The notes: generated by a model from the sequence alone, not told the origin. 34,074 nucleotides of DNA from RUG11247 sp050945995 (GCA_050945995.1 JBMNUA010000003.1:1-34074), one strand, 5' to 3'; positions 9,920 through 17,889 are shown, counted from the first letter of the stretch. Numbers and translations are program-made.

Positions 9920-11161
9920 ATGCCGATCAAGCGCGAATGGTATTTGGAAAAACTGGAAATGCTCTGCGCCGCAACCGGCATCGCCGCGGCGCTCTTCGAC
10001 GTGGAGGGCGCGATGCTGATGAAGACCGACGCCGGCGACGGCTTTTGCGAGATCGCACGCAGCTGCGCAATCTGCGAATCGCGCTGCCGCACCTTCCACG
10101 CGGACGCGGGGCGCGAGGCGAGCGACTTGGGCGAGGCGTACATCGCGCGCTGCCCCATGGGCGCGATCGCCATCACGGCGCCGATCCTCACCGGCGGCAA
10201 GTACAACGGCTCGGCGGCGTTCATGCCCGCGCGCATGTGGGCGTGGGACGCGGCGGCGCGCGAGGAGTTGACGCAGTCGCTCCACGGGCTCGACATCGAC
10301 CGCATCAAAATGATCGAGGCGGGGGAGCGGCTCCCGGAAATCAACGCCTCCCGCTCGCGCGCGCTCATGGCGCTGATCCTGGACGTCGTCGCGCCCGAAG
10401 CGGACGATCTCGAGATGAAGCGGCTGCTCAGCGAGCAGCAAAAGCGGATCAACGAGCTGGTCAGCGAGCGCAAGACCGCCGTCGGCGCGGAGCGCGATCA
10501 ATTCCGCACCTACCCCATGCACATCGAGCGCGAGATGCTCAACCGCGTGCGCTTCGGCGACCGCAACGGCGCGCGCGCGCTGCTCAATGAGCTGCTCGGG
10601 CACATCTTTTACCGCGCACCGGGCAACATGAAGCTGATGAAGGCGCGGGTGCTCGAGCTTGTGGTGATGATCTCGCGCGCCGCGGTCGAAACAGGCGCGG
10701 AGATGGAGGCGCTGCTCGGGCTCAACTACGATTTCGTCTCCGAGCTCTCGCAGGCGGACGATTACGAGGAGCTGTGCAAGTGGGTCGTTCGCATGCTCGA
10801 GCAGTTTTTAGACACCGTCTCCCAGTCGCAGGACGCGCCGGGTTCGGCGCAACTCAACGACGCGCTCAGCTACATCCGCATGCACCATGTGCGCGGGCTC
10901 TCGCTGGACGAGGTCGCCGCCCACGCGCACATCTCCCCCTACTACCTCAGCCACCTCTTTCGCGAAAAGCTCGGGGTCACGTTTGTCGAATACGTCACTA
11001 GCGTTCGCATGGAGCTTGCGAAGAACTACCTGCTGCACACGCGGCTGCCGATTTCCGTCGTCGCGGAGAAGGCGGGCTACGACGACGCGGGCTATTTCGG
11101 CAAGGTGTTCAAGCGCTACACCGGGCAAACGCCCAAGGGCTTCCGCCGCGCCGCCCCGTAA
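9920..11161 (+). CDS. AraC family regulator with N-terminal PocR sensory domain (413 aa)
   Basis: Residues 1-130 match the PocR ligand-binding domain: a Cys-rich patch (Cys43, Cys49, Cys52, Cys56, Cys78 in FCEIARSCAICESRC and ARCPMGAIAI) followed by ITAPILTGGKYNG. Residues about 200-225 look coiled-coil (LLSEQQKRINELVSERK). Residues 313-413 are an AraC DNA-binding domain with two helix-turn-helices (LSLDEVAAHAHISPYYLSHLFRE and ISVVAEKAGYDDAGYFGKVFKR, the latter ending in the TGQTPKGFR motif). PocR proteins commonly control cobalamin-dependent pathways, such as propanediol use and corrinoid methyltransferase systems, which fits the corrinoid protein immediately downstream. The ATG at 9920 follows an AAGGAAAGG site; a longer frame to 9713 is ruled out because it lies in the Nudix gene. 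Confidence 0.92.
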   Translation: MPIKREWYLEKLEMLCAATGIAAALFDVEGAMLMKTDAGDGFCEIARSCAICESRCRTFHADAGREASDLGEAYIARCPMGAIAITAPILTGGKYNGSAAFMPARMWAWDAAAREELTQSLHGLDIDRIKMIEAGERLPEINASRSRALMALILDVVAPEADDLEMKRLLSEQQKRINELVSERKTAVGAERDQFRTYPMHIEREMLNRVRFGDRNGARALLNELLGHIFYRAPGNMKLMKARVLELVVMISRAAVETGAEMEALLGLNYDFVSELSQADDYEELCKWVVRMLEQFLDTVSQSQDAPGSAQLNDALSYIRMHHVRGLSLDEVAAHAHISPYYLSHLFREKLGVTFVEYVTSVRMELAKNYLLHTRLPISVVAEKAGYDDAGYFGKVFKRYTGQTPKGFRRAAP

Positions 11162-11266
11162 AACCGCAAGATTTTCCCAATAGATGCAAGTTTGTTTATG
11201 CAATTCATGCGGAGAATCTGATAAAATGGTGATAATCTGATCGACTTGTCAACAGGAGGATGCAAC

Positions 11267-11902
11267 ATGGCAGATATGAGAGCGATTGCCGACGCCGTCA
11301 AGGGCGGGCGCGCAAAAATCGTCAAGCAGCTCGTGACCGAAGCGATCGAACAGGGCGCAACCGCCGACCAGATTCTCAACAACGGTCTTGTCGTCGGCAT
11401 GATGGAGCTTGGCGAGCTGTTTAAGAACAACGAAGTCTATGTTCCCGAGGTGCTGATCGCCGCGCGCGCAATGAAAGCCGGCATGGCGATCATCAAACCC
11501 ATGCTTCTCGAGCAGGAAATTCCGATGCTCGGCACGGTCGCAGTCGGCACAGTCAAGGGCGACCTGCACGACATCGGCAAAAACCTCGTCTGCATGATGC
11601 TCGAGGGCTCGGGCTTTACGGTGATCGACATGGGCGTGGATGTTGGCGCAGAGCAGTTCGTCGATGTCATCGCCAACCAGGGCGCGCAGATCATCGGCAT
11701 GTCCGCGCTTCTGACGACCACCATGACCTCCATGAAGGAGATCATCGACGCCATCACCGAGGCGGGCCTGCGCGATAAGGTGAAAATTATGATCGGCGGC
11801 GCGCCCATCACCCAAGAGTACGCAGACGAGATCGGCGCGGACGGATACTCCGTGGACGCCGCCTCCGCCGCAGACCTGGCGAAAAAGCTCATCGCAATGT
11901 AG
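11267..11902 (+). CDS. Corrinoid (B12-binding) methyl-carrier protein, MtbC/MttC family (211 aa)
   Basis: The N-terminal 90 residues form the helical cap (B12-binding 2) of methyltransferase corrinoid proteins. The C-terminal Rossmann domain carries DLHDIGKN (Asp99, His101, Gly104), the DxHxxG motif whose His is the lower cobalt ligand, then GMSALLTTTM and GGAPIT, the rest of the cobamide pocket. Such proteins shuttle methyl groups between a substrate methyltransferase (methylamine, methanol, methoxy-aromatic or betaine type) and a second transferase. Neither partner is in this window, so the substrate is unknown. AGGAGGA (11254-11260) sits six bases before the ATG. The PocR-AraC gene ends 105 bp upstream; a promoter in that gap is not clear. 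A strong terminator follows. Confidence 0.92.
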   Translation: MADMRAIADAVKGGRAKIVKQLVTEAIEQGATADQILNNGLVVGMMELGELFKNNEVYVPEVLIAARAMKAGMAIIKPMLLEQEIPMLGTVAVGTVKGDLHDIGKNLVCMMLEGSGFTVIDMGVDVGAEQFVDVIANQGAQIIGMSALLTTTMTSMKEIIDAITEAGLRDKVKIMIGGAPITQEYADEIGADGYSVDAASAADLAKKLIAM

Positions 11903-11919
11903 CCGGTTGATTCAAAGGC

Positions 11920-11952
11920 GAAAGACCCTCCCCGAACAAAGGAGGGTCTTTC
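11920..11952. terminator. Bidirectional terminator between the corrinoid and XRE genes
   Basis: A perfect 12-bp stem (gaaagaccctcc / ggagggtctttc) with a nine-base loop has T-rich flanks on both strands. It ends both convergent genes and overlaps the last base of the XRE stop codon. Confidence 0.9.
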
Positions 11953-12254
11953 TACATGTCGTTTTCGCGAAGTACGGTTGCGATCTCGCTCAAGATGCGC
12001 TTTTTTCGCTCGTTCAATCCCTTTGCTTCGCGCAGGATATCTTGATCGATGGAATCCTGAAGCAGTATATCGCAGGATAATTTGAGCGAGGAGGCGATCT
12101 TCACCAGCGTCTCTAAGCTCATCTTGCGCGTGCCGCGCTCAATGTGCCCTAAGAATGAACAGGAAATCCCTGCCGATTCAGCAAGTTCTTCCTGCGTCAT
12201 GTTCAACAATTTTCGCTGCATTTTCACTCGTTTGCCGAGCGCCGCATAATCCAT
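11952..12254 (-). CDS. XRE family helix-turn-helix regulator (100 aa)
   Basis: Residues 4-62 are a Cro/CI-type HTH: LGKRVKMQRKLLNMTQEELAESAGIS, SFLGHIERGTRKMSLETLVKIASSL, with the recognition helix in the SCSFLGHIERG segment. The C-terminal 35 residues (DILREAKGLNERKKRILSEIATVL) are a short helical tail, probably for dimerisation. The ATG at 12254 has GGGGTG about seven bases upstream; an 18-codon in-frame extension overlaps the promoter and is rejected. It is preceded by its own promoter and by two matching 16-bp sites, suggesting autoregulation. The targets are unknown; the divergently transcribed membrane-protein/kinase operon is the obvious candidate. Confidence 0.9.
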   Translation of the reverse strand: MDYAALGKRVKMQRKLLNMTQEELAESAGISCSFLGHIERGTRKMSLETLVKIASSLKLSCDILLQDSIDQDILREAKGLNERKKRILSEIATVLRENDM

Positions 12255-12303
12255 ATCGAACACCCCGGGGTAAAATATTAAGATCAAATAGACCCGTAAG
12301 AAT

Positions 12304-12332
12304 ATCATACTTTGTGCACGCGTTCATGTAAA
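12304..12332 (-). promoter_or_regulatory. XRE gene promoter
   Basis: Minus-strand TTTACA (12332-12327, 5 of 6) and TATGAT (12309-12304, 5 of 6) are 17 bp apart, about 50 bp before the XRE start codon. Confidence 0.8.
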
Positions 12333-12399
12333 CTGACTTATCGGCTCAAAACTATACTGTAAGCATTATCTCTTTCCCATATTATCATATTTTGTAAAC
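12304..12399. promoter_or_regulatory. Paired 16-bp sites, candidate XRE operators
   Basis: Two same-orientation copies, atcatactttgtgcac (12304-12319) and atcatattttgtaaac (12384-12399), match at 13 of 16 positions and are exactly 80 bp apart. The first overlaps the XRE -10 box. The gene-free stretch 12255-12595 otherwise holds the XRE promoter, this pair, AT-rich sequence and the promoter of the next operon. Confidence 0.45.
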
Positions 12400-12485
12400 C
12401 TGATATTCCAGGATTTGCGCCTCCCGCCTGCGAAATCCGCCGTACCGCGCGCCCATTTTCCAAAACATGCCGATAAAAAATGATG

Positions 12486-12515
12486 TTTGCATGCTTCGGA
12501 TGGCAATGCTATAAT
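12486..12515 (+). promoter_or_regulatory. Promoter of the membrane protein-kinase-sigma operon
   Basis: TGCTATAAT (TATAAT at 12510-12515, extended -10) has TTTGCA at 12486-12491 (4 of 6) at 18-bp spacing. The 80-nt leader contains a ggatgcc / ggcatcc inverted repeat around a T-run (12527-12565), too loose to call a terminator. Confidence 0.65.
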
Positions 12516-12595
12516 GGGAGTTGCCGAGGATGCCCCGCGCCTGTTTTTTTACGCCGCGGCATCCGGTTCGGGTCAAGATTATGGGAGGGTTCGGC

Positions 12596-12931
12596 GTGCG
12601 GAAACACAAATGGCTCGCGATCCTGTTGATTCAAGCGGTGGCGGCGTTCGCCCTTTCGTTTGCCGTATACAACACGCTCTGGCTCAGTCTTACGATGTAC
12701 GAAATCTTCTCGTGGTATGCGCTCCCCGCGTTTGGCGCGATCAACGCATACCTCGCGACGGTCAAGGGGCTCAACAACTACCTTGCGTGGATCACGCCGC
12801 CGGCGGTGGGCGTGGTCGCGCACTATGCCGCGTTTTTCTGGCTGCCGGAGGCTGGACCTGTGTTTGCCTGCGCGGTGCTGTCGGTCGTCGGTGCGGCTGC
12901 GGGCGAGGTTGTAAAACGACGACGTGAATGA
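12596..12931 (+). CDS. Small four-helix membrane protein of unknown function (111 aa)
   Basis: I do not recognise the family. From the chosen start it has a basic N-terminus (RKHK), four hydrophobic segments (about residues 7-25, 37-55, 62-83 and 86-104) and a basic C-terminus (VKRRRE), which predicts both ends in the cytoplasm. The GTG at 12596 is preferred because GGGAGGG (12583-12589) lies six bases before it; the in-frame ATG at 12581 would put that site inside the gene and has no site of its own. Its stop overlaps an ATG of the kinase gene (ATGA), and it is the first gene of the operon. It could be a transport accessory or a sensor; there is no evidence either way. Confidence 0.72.
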   Translation: MRKHKWLAILLIQAVAAFALSFAVYNTLWLSLTMYEIFSWYALPAFGAINAYLATVKGLNNYLAWITPPAVGVVAHYAAFFWLPEAGPVFACAVLSVVGAAAGEVVKRRRE

Positions 12932-12945
12932 TGGAGGAGTGCGAC

Positions 12946-14460
12946 ATGGAAACCGAGAAGGATCTGATCATCACCTGCGACGCCGGCACCACGGGCCTGA
13001 AGTGCACCGTATTTGACACCGGCGGCAACGCCGTTGCTTCCGTAAAAAAAACCTACACCACGCAGTATCCGCGCCCCAATTGGTCCGAGCAGGATCCGGA
13101 CGTCATCATGGGCGCGGTGTTTTCCGGCATTCGCGAACTGCTCAAGCAGGTGAGCCCGCAGCGGATCGCCTGCGTCGGGCTCTCGGGCACGATGAACGGC
13201 TGCATCCCCGTCGATTCGGAGGGCAACGCGCTGCATCCCAATATCATACACTCCGACACCCGCACCGAAAAGCAGGTGGAGGAGATTTCGCGCGCCATAC
13301 CGCCCGCGGAATTCTACCGGCTCACCGGCAACCGGCTCGACCCCCACTACACGCTGCCGAAAATTCTGTGGATCAAACAGCACCGCCCCGACGTCTATCA
13401 GAAGACGCGCTGGTGGCTGAACACCAAGGATTACCTCTACGGCAAGCTCACCGGGCGGTTCGGTTACACCGATTATTCCGACGCCTCGCTCACCATCGCC
13501 CTTGATATCAAGCGGCGCGTCTGGGCGAGCGATCTGCTTCGCGAGATCGGCGTCGATGTGGATACCATGCCAAAGCTCGTGCCCGGGCACGACGTGCGCG
13601 GCAAAATCACGCGCGAGGTCTACCGCCAGACGGGGCTGATCACCGGCACGCCCGTTGCGATGGGCGGCGGCGACGGCGCGTGCACCGCGCGCGGCGCGGG
13701 CGTGTACGCCCCCGGCAGCGGCTACACCTACATCGGCTCGACCGCGTGGGTGTCGCAGATCATGCACGCGCCTGTGTTCGACGACAAAGAGCGCATTTTC
13801 AACTACATCGACATGAACGGCGAGGACTGCCATGTCTGCGGCACCGTGCAATGCGGCGCGGCGGCGTTTGATTGGGCGATCCAAAACCTCATGGGCGCGG
13901 GCAGCGGCAGCGCCGATATCTCGCGCGTGGAGAACCTCGCGCGCCAGATTCAACCAGGCGCGGAGGGCGTACTGTTCTTGCCGACGCTCATGGGCTGGCG
14001 CACCCCGTATTGGGACGCGAACACCCGCGGCTGCCTGATGGGCTTTACGCTGTACCACGACAACCGTCACATCGCGCGCGCGGTGTACGAGGGCATCGCC
14101 TATGCGCTCAACAGCTGCGCCGAGGTGATGAACGAGTGCGGCGCGCCGATGCGCTCGATGATGCTCACCGGCGGCGGCGCGCGCAGCGGGCTTTGGCCGG
14201 ACATGCTGGCGGCGATCTACGGCATCAAAACGCGCGTCCACCAGTCGCCGGGGGAGACGACCTCGCTCGGCGCGGCGATCACCGCCGGCGTGGGTGTGGG
14301 CATCTTCCGTACATATGAGGAGGCGGCGAGCGTGGTGCGCGCGCGCTCGGTGCACCCCATCAACCGCGAATGGCGCGATGCGTATGAGCGCCATTACCCG
14401 CTCTACGCGCAGATTTACGAGCGCATCAAGCCCATCAACGACCAGATCGCCAGACTGTAA
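12946..14460 (+). CDS. FGGY family carbohydrate kinase, xylulokinase-like (504 aa)
   Basis: This is a two-domain ATP-dependent sugar kinase. The N-terminal phosphate loop CDAGTTGLKCTVFD (residues 11-24) is intact. The central region carries HSDTRTEKQ and GGGDGACTARGAGV, and the C-terminal FGGY signature is LTGGGARSGLWPDMLAAIYG. The conserved Asp of GGGDGA is the likely catalytic base. The 504-residue length suits xylulokinase or related pentulose/erythritol kinases; the sugar cannot be fixed. GGAGGAG lies six bases before the ATG at 12946; the ATG pair at 12928-12933 is less likely because it precedes that site. It sits between a membrane protein and a sigma-like protein in one transcription unit. 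Confidence 0.92.
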   Translation: METEKDLIITCDAGTTGLKCTVFDTGGNAVASVKKTYTTQYPRPNWSEQDPDVIMGAVFSGIRELLKQVSPQRIACVGLSGTMNGCIPVDSEGNALHPNIIHSDTRTEKQVEEISRAIPPAEFYRLTGNRLDPHYTLPKILWIKQHRPDVYQKTRWWLNTKDYLYGKLTGRFGYTDYSDASLTIALDIKRRVWASDLLREIGVDVDTMPKLVPGHDVRGKITREVYRQTGLITGTPVAMGGGDGACTARGAGVYAPGSGYTYIGSTAWVSQIMHAPVFDDKERIFNYIDMNGEDCHVCGTVQCGAAAFDWAIQNLMGAGSGSADISRVENLARQIQPGAEGVLFLPTLMGWRTPYWDANTRGCLMGFTLYHDNRHIARAVYEGIAYALNSCAEVMNECGAPMRSMMLTGGGARSGLWPDMLAAIYGIKTRVHQSPGETTSLGAAITAGVGVGIFRTYEEAASVVRARSVHPINREWRDAYERHYPLYAQIYERIKPINDQIARL

Positions 14461-14475
14461 CCGAAAGGACGCACA

Positions 14476-15231
14476 ATGAACGAACGGATGGATGAACTCA
14501 GGCTCTACTTCGCGCGCGTCAAGCCCGTATACCGCGAATTGTTCGGCATGGCGCACGCGATATGCGGCGATTATGAGCGCGCGGAGTACGCGCTGCAGCG
14601 CGCCATATTGGAAGGCTTTTTGAGCCGCCGCCGGTTTCGCAGCGCGCGCGGCTTTCGCGATAGCCTGAAAAGCGATATGCGCCGCATCGCGCTCAACGGA
14701 AACGGCGCGGCGGGGGAGATCACCTGGGATGCGTTCGCCGTCGGCGCGCTCGATCGCCCGTCCGACGAAACGGTGCGCCGCGCGATCGAGCAGGAGGACG
14801 CCCAGATGCGCCGCGCGATCATGCTGCGCTACGGCTGCGATTTGCGGCATGCGCAGATCGCGCGGGTGTTAAATATCCCGCAAAAGCAGGCGCAGCTCAT
14901 GCTCACGCGCTTTGAGCGCCGCTTGAAGCGGCGCATGAACGCCGGCGCGCGCGCGGGCATCGAAGCGCGGCTTTCCGAGGTGTGCTTGGACGAGCTTACC
15001 GCGACGAGCGCCGTGCCCGACGCGGGCGCGGTGTACCGCACCTTCGAGGCGGAGGCGTCCGGCGCGATCAAGCCCGGCAGGGCGATTTCAAAATTGCTCG
15101 CGCGCGCCGCCTACATCGCGGCGATCCTGCTTCTGGCTTTGATCATCTGGATCGTCGCGGCGGTCATCCGCCCCGCGCGCATCGTGCGGGACGAGCTGCC
15201 CTCGGAGGTGCTCATCGAGCAGCAGCAGTGA
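14476..15231 (+). CDS. ECF sigma factor-like protein with C-terminal membrane anchor (251 aa)
   Basis: Residues 15-50 resemble sigma-70 region 2 (YRELFGMAHAICGDYERAEYALQRAI), and residues 105-152 resemble region 4, with a helix-turn-helix (RHAQIARVLNIPQKQAQLMLTRFERRLKRR). Residues 153-210 form a linker with no recognised domain. Residues 212-231 (YIAAILLLALIIWIVAAVI) are a clear transmembrane helix, followed by about 20 residues presumably outside. Ordinary ECF sigma factors are soluble and under 200 residues; here the part usually supplied by a membrane anti-sigma factor seems attached to the sigma protein itself. ATG at 14476 has an AAAGGAC site, 15 bp after the kinase stop. The region 2 match is weak, so a sigma-derived membrane protein without RNA polymerase binding is possible. 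Confidence 0.68.
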   Translation: MNERMDELRLYFARVKPVYRELFGMAHAICGDYERAEYALQRAILEGFLSRRRFRSARGFRDSLKSDMRRIALNGNGAAGEITWDAFAVGALDRPSDETVRRAIEQEDAQMRRAIMLRYGCDLRHAQIARVLNIPQKQAQLMLTRFERRLKRRMNAGARAGIEARLSEVCLDELTATSAVPDAGAVYRTFEAEASGAIKPGRAISKLLARAAYIAAILLLALIIWIVAAVIRPARIVRDELPSEVLIEQQQ

Positions 15232-15272
15232 CCGCGATAACCAATTATTTGCATGATATTCGTTCATCGCGC

Positions 15273-15301
15273 TTGATTTCCGGCGTGATTGTTGTTATAA
15301 T
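15273..15301 (+). promoter_or_regulatory. guaB promoter
   Basis: TTGATT (15273-15278) and TATAAT (15296-15301), 17 bp apart with TGT just before the -10, lie about 30 bp upstream of the guaB start. Confidence 0.85.
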
Positions 15302-15331
15302 CGCAAAAATAAGCGGAGGAGGCTTCTCTAT

Positions 15332-16789
15332 ATGGCTGTAATACGCGAGGGGCTCACGTTCGATGATGTGCTGCTCGTCCCGCAGAAAAGCGCCGTGCTC
15401 CCCAAGGAGGCGGACACGAGCGTCCAGCTCGGCAAGGGCATTGCGCTCAACATCCCGATCCTTTCTGCGGCGATGGACACCGTGACCGATGCGCGGCTGG
15501 CGATTGCGATCGCGCGCGAGGGCGGCATGGGCGTGATCCACAAAAATATGTCGATCGAGGCGCAGGCAGCGCAGGTGGACAAAGTCAAACGATCCGAAAA
15601 CGGCGTCATCACCGATCCCTTCTTCCTATCCCCCGAGCATCTTGTCTCGGACGCGCAGGCGCTCATGGAACGCTACCGCATCTCCGGCGTACCGATCACC
15701 GAAAACGGGAAACTCGTCGGCATACTGACCAACCGCGACCTGCGGTTTGAAACAAATTTTACCAGAAAAATAAAAGAGGTCATGACGTGGGAAAACCTCG
15801 TGACCGCGCCGGTCGGCACAACGCCCGAGGACGCAAAGGCGATCCTCGCCAAACATCGCATCGAAAAACTGCCCCTCGTGGATGAGCATTACATGCTGCG
15901 CGGGCTGATCACCATAAAAGACATCCAAAAAGCGCGCAAATACCCCTTCTCCGCAAAGGATACGAGCGGTCGTTTGCTCTGCGCAGCCGCCGTCGGCGTG
16001 ACCAAGGACACCATGGAGCGCGCCGCCGCGCTCGTCTCCGCAAAGGTCGATGCGCTCGGCGTCGATACCGCGCACGGGCACTCGCAGGGCGTGATCCGCG
16101 TCGTCGAGCAGCTGCGCGAAAAATACCCGAACATCTCGATCATCGCCGGCAATGTGGCGACGGCGGGCGCGACGCGCGACCTCATCTCCGCCGGCGCGGA
16201 TGTGATCAAGGTCGGCATCGGCCCGGGCTCGATCTGCACCACCCGCGTGGTCTCCGGCATCGGCGTTCCCCAGATCACCGCGATCATGGACTGCGCGGAG
16301 GAGGCCGACAAATTCGGAAAACCCGTCATCGCCGACGGCGGCATCAAGTATTCCGGCGACATCCCCAAGGCGATCGCCGCGGGCGCGCGCGCGGTGATGC
16401 TCGGCAGCCTCTTTGCCGGCACGGAGGAGAGCCCCGGCGCGATGGAGATCTATCAGGGTCGCTCGTTCAAGGTCTATCGCGGCATGGGTTCCATGGCGGC
16501 GATGGCGGAGGGCAGCAAAGACCGCTATTTCCAGGAGGATCAGAAAAAGCTCGTGCCCGAGGGCGTCGAGGGGCGCGTGCCCTACAAGGGCGTGCTCGCC
16601 GATACCGTGTACCAGCTCGTGGGCGGGCTGCGCTCCGCGATGGGCTACTGCGGCGCGCCGAACATCGAGCACTTGCGCGCGCACGGCGAATTCATCCGCA
16701 TCACGGGCGCGGGGCTGATCGAGAGCCATCCGCACGACATCAACATCACAAAGGAAGCGCCCAACTACTCGGTAAGGCAGGGATACTGA
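15332..16789 (+). CDS. guaB: Inosine-5'-monophosphate dehydrogenase
   Basis: GuaB oxidises IMP to XMP with NAD+, the committed step to GMP, in the cytoplasm. The 485-residue protein has the TIM-barrel catalytic domain interrupted by two CBS domains (residues about 94-205; QALMERYRISGVPI and AILAKHRIEKLPL). The catalytic loop GIGPGSICTTR places the nucleophile at Cys302. The phosphate loop IADGGIKYSGD and the flap region YRGMGSMAAM and EGVEGRVPYKG are intact. GGAGGAGG (15315-15322) precedes the ATG by nine bases. Its stop overlaps the start of the glycerophosphotransferase gene (TGATG). Confidence 0.97.
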   Translation: MAVIREGLTFDDVLLVPQKSAVLPKEADTSVQLGKGIALNIPILSAAMDTVTDARLAIAIAREGGMGVIHKNMSIEAQAAQVDKVKRSENGVITDPFFLSPEHLVSDAQALMERYRISGVPITENGKLVGILTNRDLRFETNFTRKIKEVMTWENLVTAPVGTTPEDAKAILAKHRIEKLPLVDEHYMLRGLITIKDIQKARKYPFSAKDTSGRLLCAAAVGVTKDTMERAAALVSAKVDALGVDTAHGHSQGVIRVVEQLREKYPNISIIAGNVATAGATRDLISAGADVIKVGIGPGSICTTRVVSGIGVPQITAIMDCAEEADKFGKPVIADGGIKYSGDIPKAIAAGARAVMLGSLFAGTEESPGAMEIYQGRSFKVYRGMGSMAAMAEGSKDRYFQEDQKKLVPEGVEGRVPYKGVLADTVYQLVGGLRSAMGYCGAPNIEHLRAHGEFIRITGAGLIESHPHDINITKEAPNYSVRQGY

Positions 16790-17889
16790 TGACAAAAAGC
16801 CCTCTGCGCGCGGCGCTTGCGGCGTATATGCGCGCGGCGAACGCGGCGCGGGGGCTGTCCCCCAAAAAGGTCGCGTTTTCGAGCTTCAAGGGCGCGGCGT
16901 TCTCCGACAGCCCGCGCGCCATTGCCAAGGCGCTCCATCGGCTGCGCCCGGACGCGGACATCGTGTTCCAACTGCGCGGCGGGGCGGATGCGCCCGATTG
17001 GGTGCGCCGCGTGCCGCCGCATTCGCCGAAATGGCTGTATGAACTGTCCACCGCGCGCGTCGTCGTGGACAACTTCAACCGCCCTTTTTTTCAACCGAAA
17101 TTCAAGGGGCAGAAGTATGTGCAAACCTGGCACGGCGATCGCGGTTTTAAGCGCGTGCTCTATGACAAAGACCCAGACGGCGGTTTCCCCGACGGGGAGC
17201 GGATCGACCTCGCCGTCGCGGGCTCGGATTTTGGCGAATCGATGTACCGCACCGCGTTTCGCTACCGCGGCGAGGTGCTCAAAGTCGGACTCCCGCGAAA
17301 CGACGCGCTGCTCAACGCAGCAGATACGTTTGCCGCACGCAAAAAGACCGATCTGCTGCTTGACAAAAAAATACTGCTCTACGCGCCCACCTTCCGCGAT
17401 TCGATGCGCGGCGGCGCGTACACCCCGAATTTGGACATCGCGCGCGCCGTTTCCAAACTGCATGAGATCACCGGCGAGGACTGGCTGTGCGTCGCCCGCG
17501 CGCACGGGGAGAACACCCGCGTCGCCGGCGCGATGATCGACCGCTCGCAATACCCGGAGATGTCCGATCTTCTGATGGCGGCGGATCTGCTCATCACCGA
17601 TTATTCCTCCTGCGCGGGTGATTTCCCGCTGCTCGGACGCCCCGTGATCCTCTGGCACGCGGCGCAGAACTTCGAGCGCGATTTGTATTTCGATATCGAG
17701 ACCTCCCCGTTTTTCGTCGCGCGCACCGAGGACGAACTGTATGCGCACTTTGAACACCTCGAACGCGCGCCGGAAAACGCGCGCGCCATCCTCGATTTTT
17801 TCGGAACGTGCGAAACGGGGCGCTCCGCCGAGGCGGTCGCCGCGCGCATCAGCGAGTGGCTCGATGATTCATATTTTCCATTCGTATAA
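16789..17889 (+). CDS. CDP-glycerol glycerophosphotransferase family protein (366 aa)
   Basis: The protein matches the Glyphos_transf (TagF/TagB) family, GT-B-like enzymes that build poly(glycerol- or ribitol-phosphate) chains on wall teichoic acids or capsules. The TWHGDRGFKR motif (residues about 113-122) and the C-terminal DLLITDYSSCAGDFPLLGRP block are the two signatures that bind the CDP-alcohol donor. There is no obvious membrane span, so it would be a peripheral cytoplasmic enzyme. It shares one base with the guaB stop and follows the guaB promoter, an unusual partner for a purine gene. Donor and acceptor are unknown. Confidence 0.88.
   Translation: MTKSPLRAALAAYMRAANAARGLSPKKVAFSSFKGAAFSDSPRAIAKALHRLRPDADIVFQLRGGADAPDWVRRVPPHSPKWLYELSTARVVVDNFNRPFFQPKFKGQKYVQTWHGDRGFKRVLYDKDPDGGFPDGERIDLAVAGSDFGESMYRTAFRYRGEVLKVGLPRNDALLNAADTFAARKKTDLLLDKKILLYAPTFRDSMRGGAYTPNLDIARAVSKLHEITGEDWLCVARAHGENTRVAGAMIDRSQYPEMSDLLMAADLLITDYSSCAGDFPLLGRPVILWHAAQNFERDLYFDIETSPFFVARTEDELYAHFEHLERAPENARAILDFFGTCETGRSAEAVAARISEWLDDSYFPFV

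Noticed and set aside
12527..12565. Hairpin with a T-run in the membrane-protein leader
   Set aside because: The T-run is in the loop, not after the stem, so it does not look like a terminator or a known riboswitch.
12823..14850. A 675-codon open frame on the minus strand
   Set aside because: It lies antisense to the FGGY kinase and the sigma-like gene, has a low-complexity Arg/Ala-rich translation typical of GC-rich shadow frames, and lacks a ribosome binding site.
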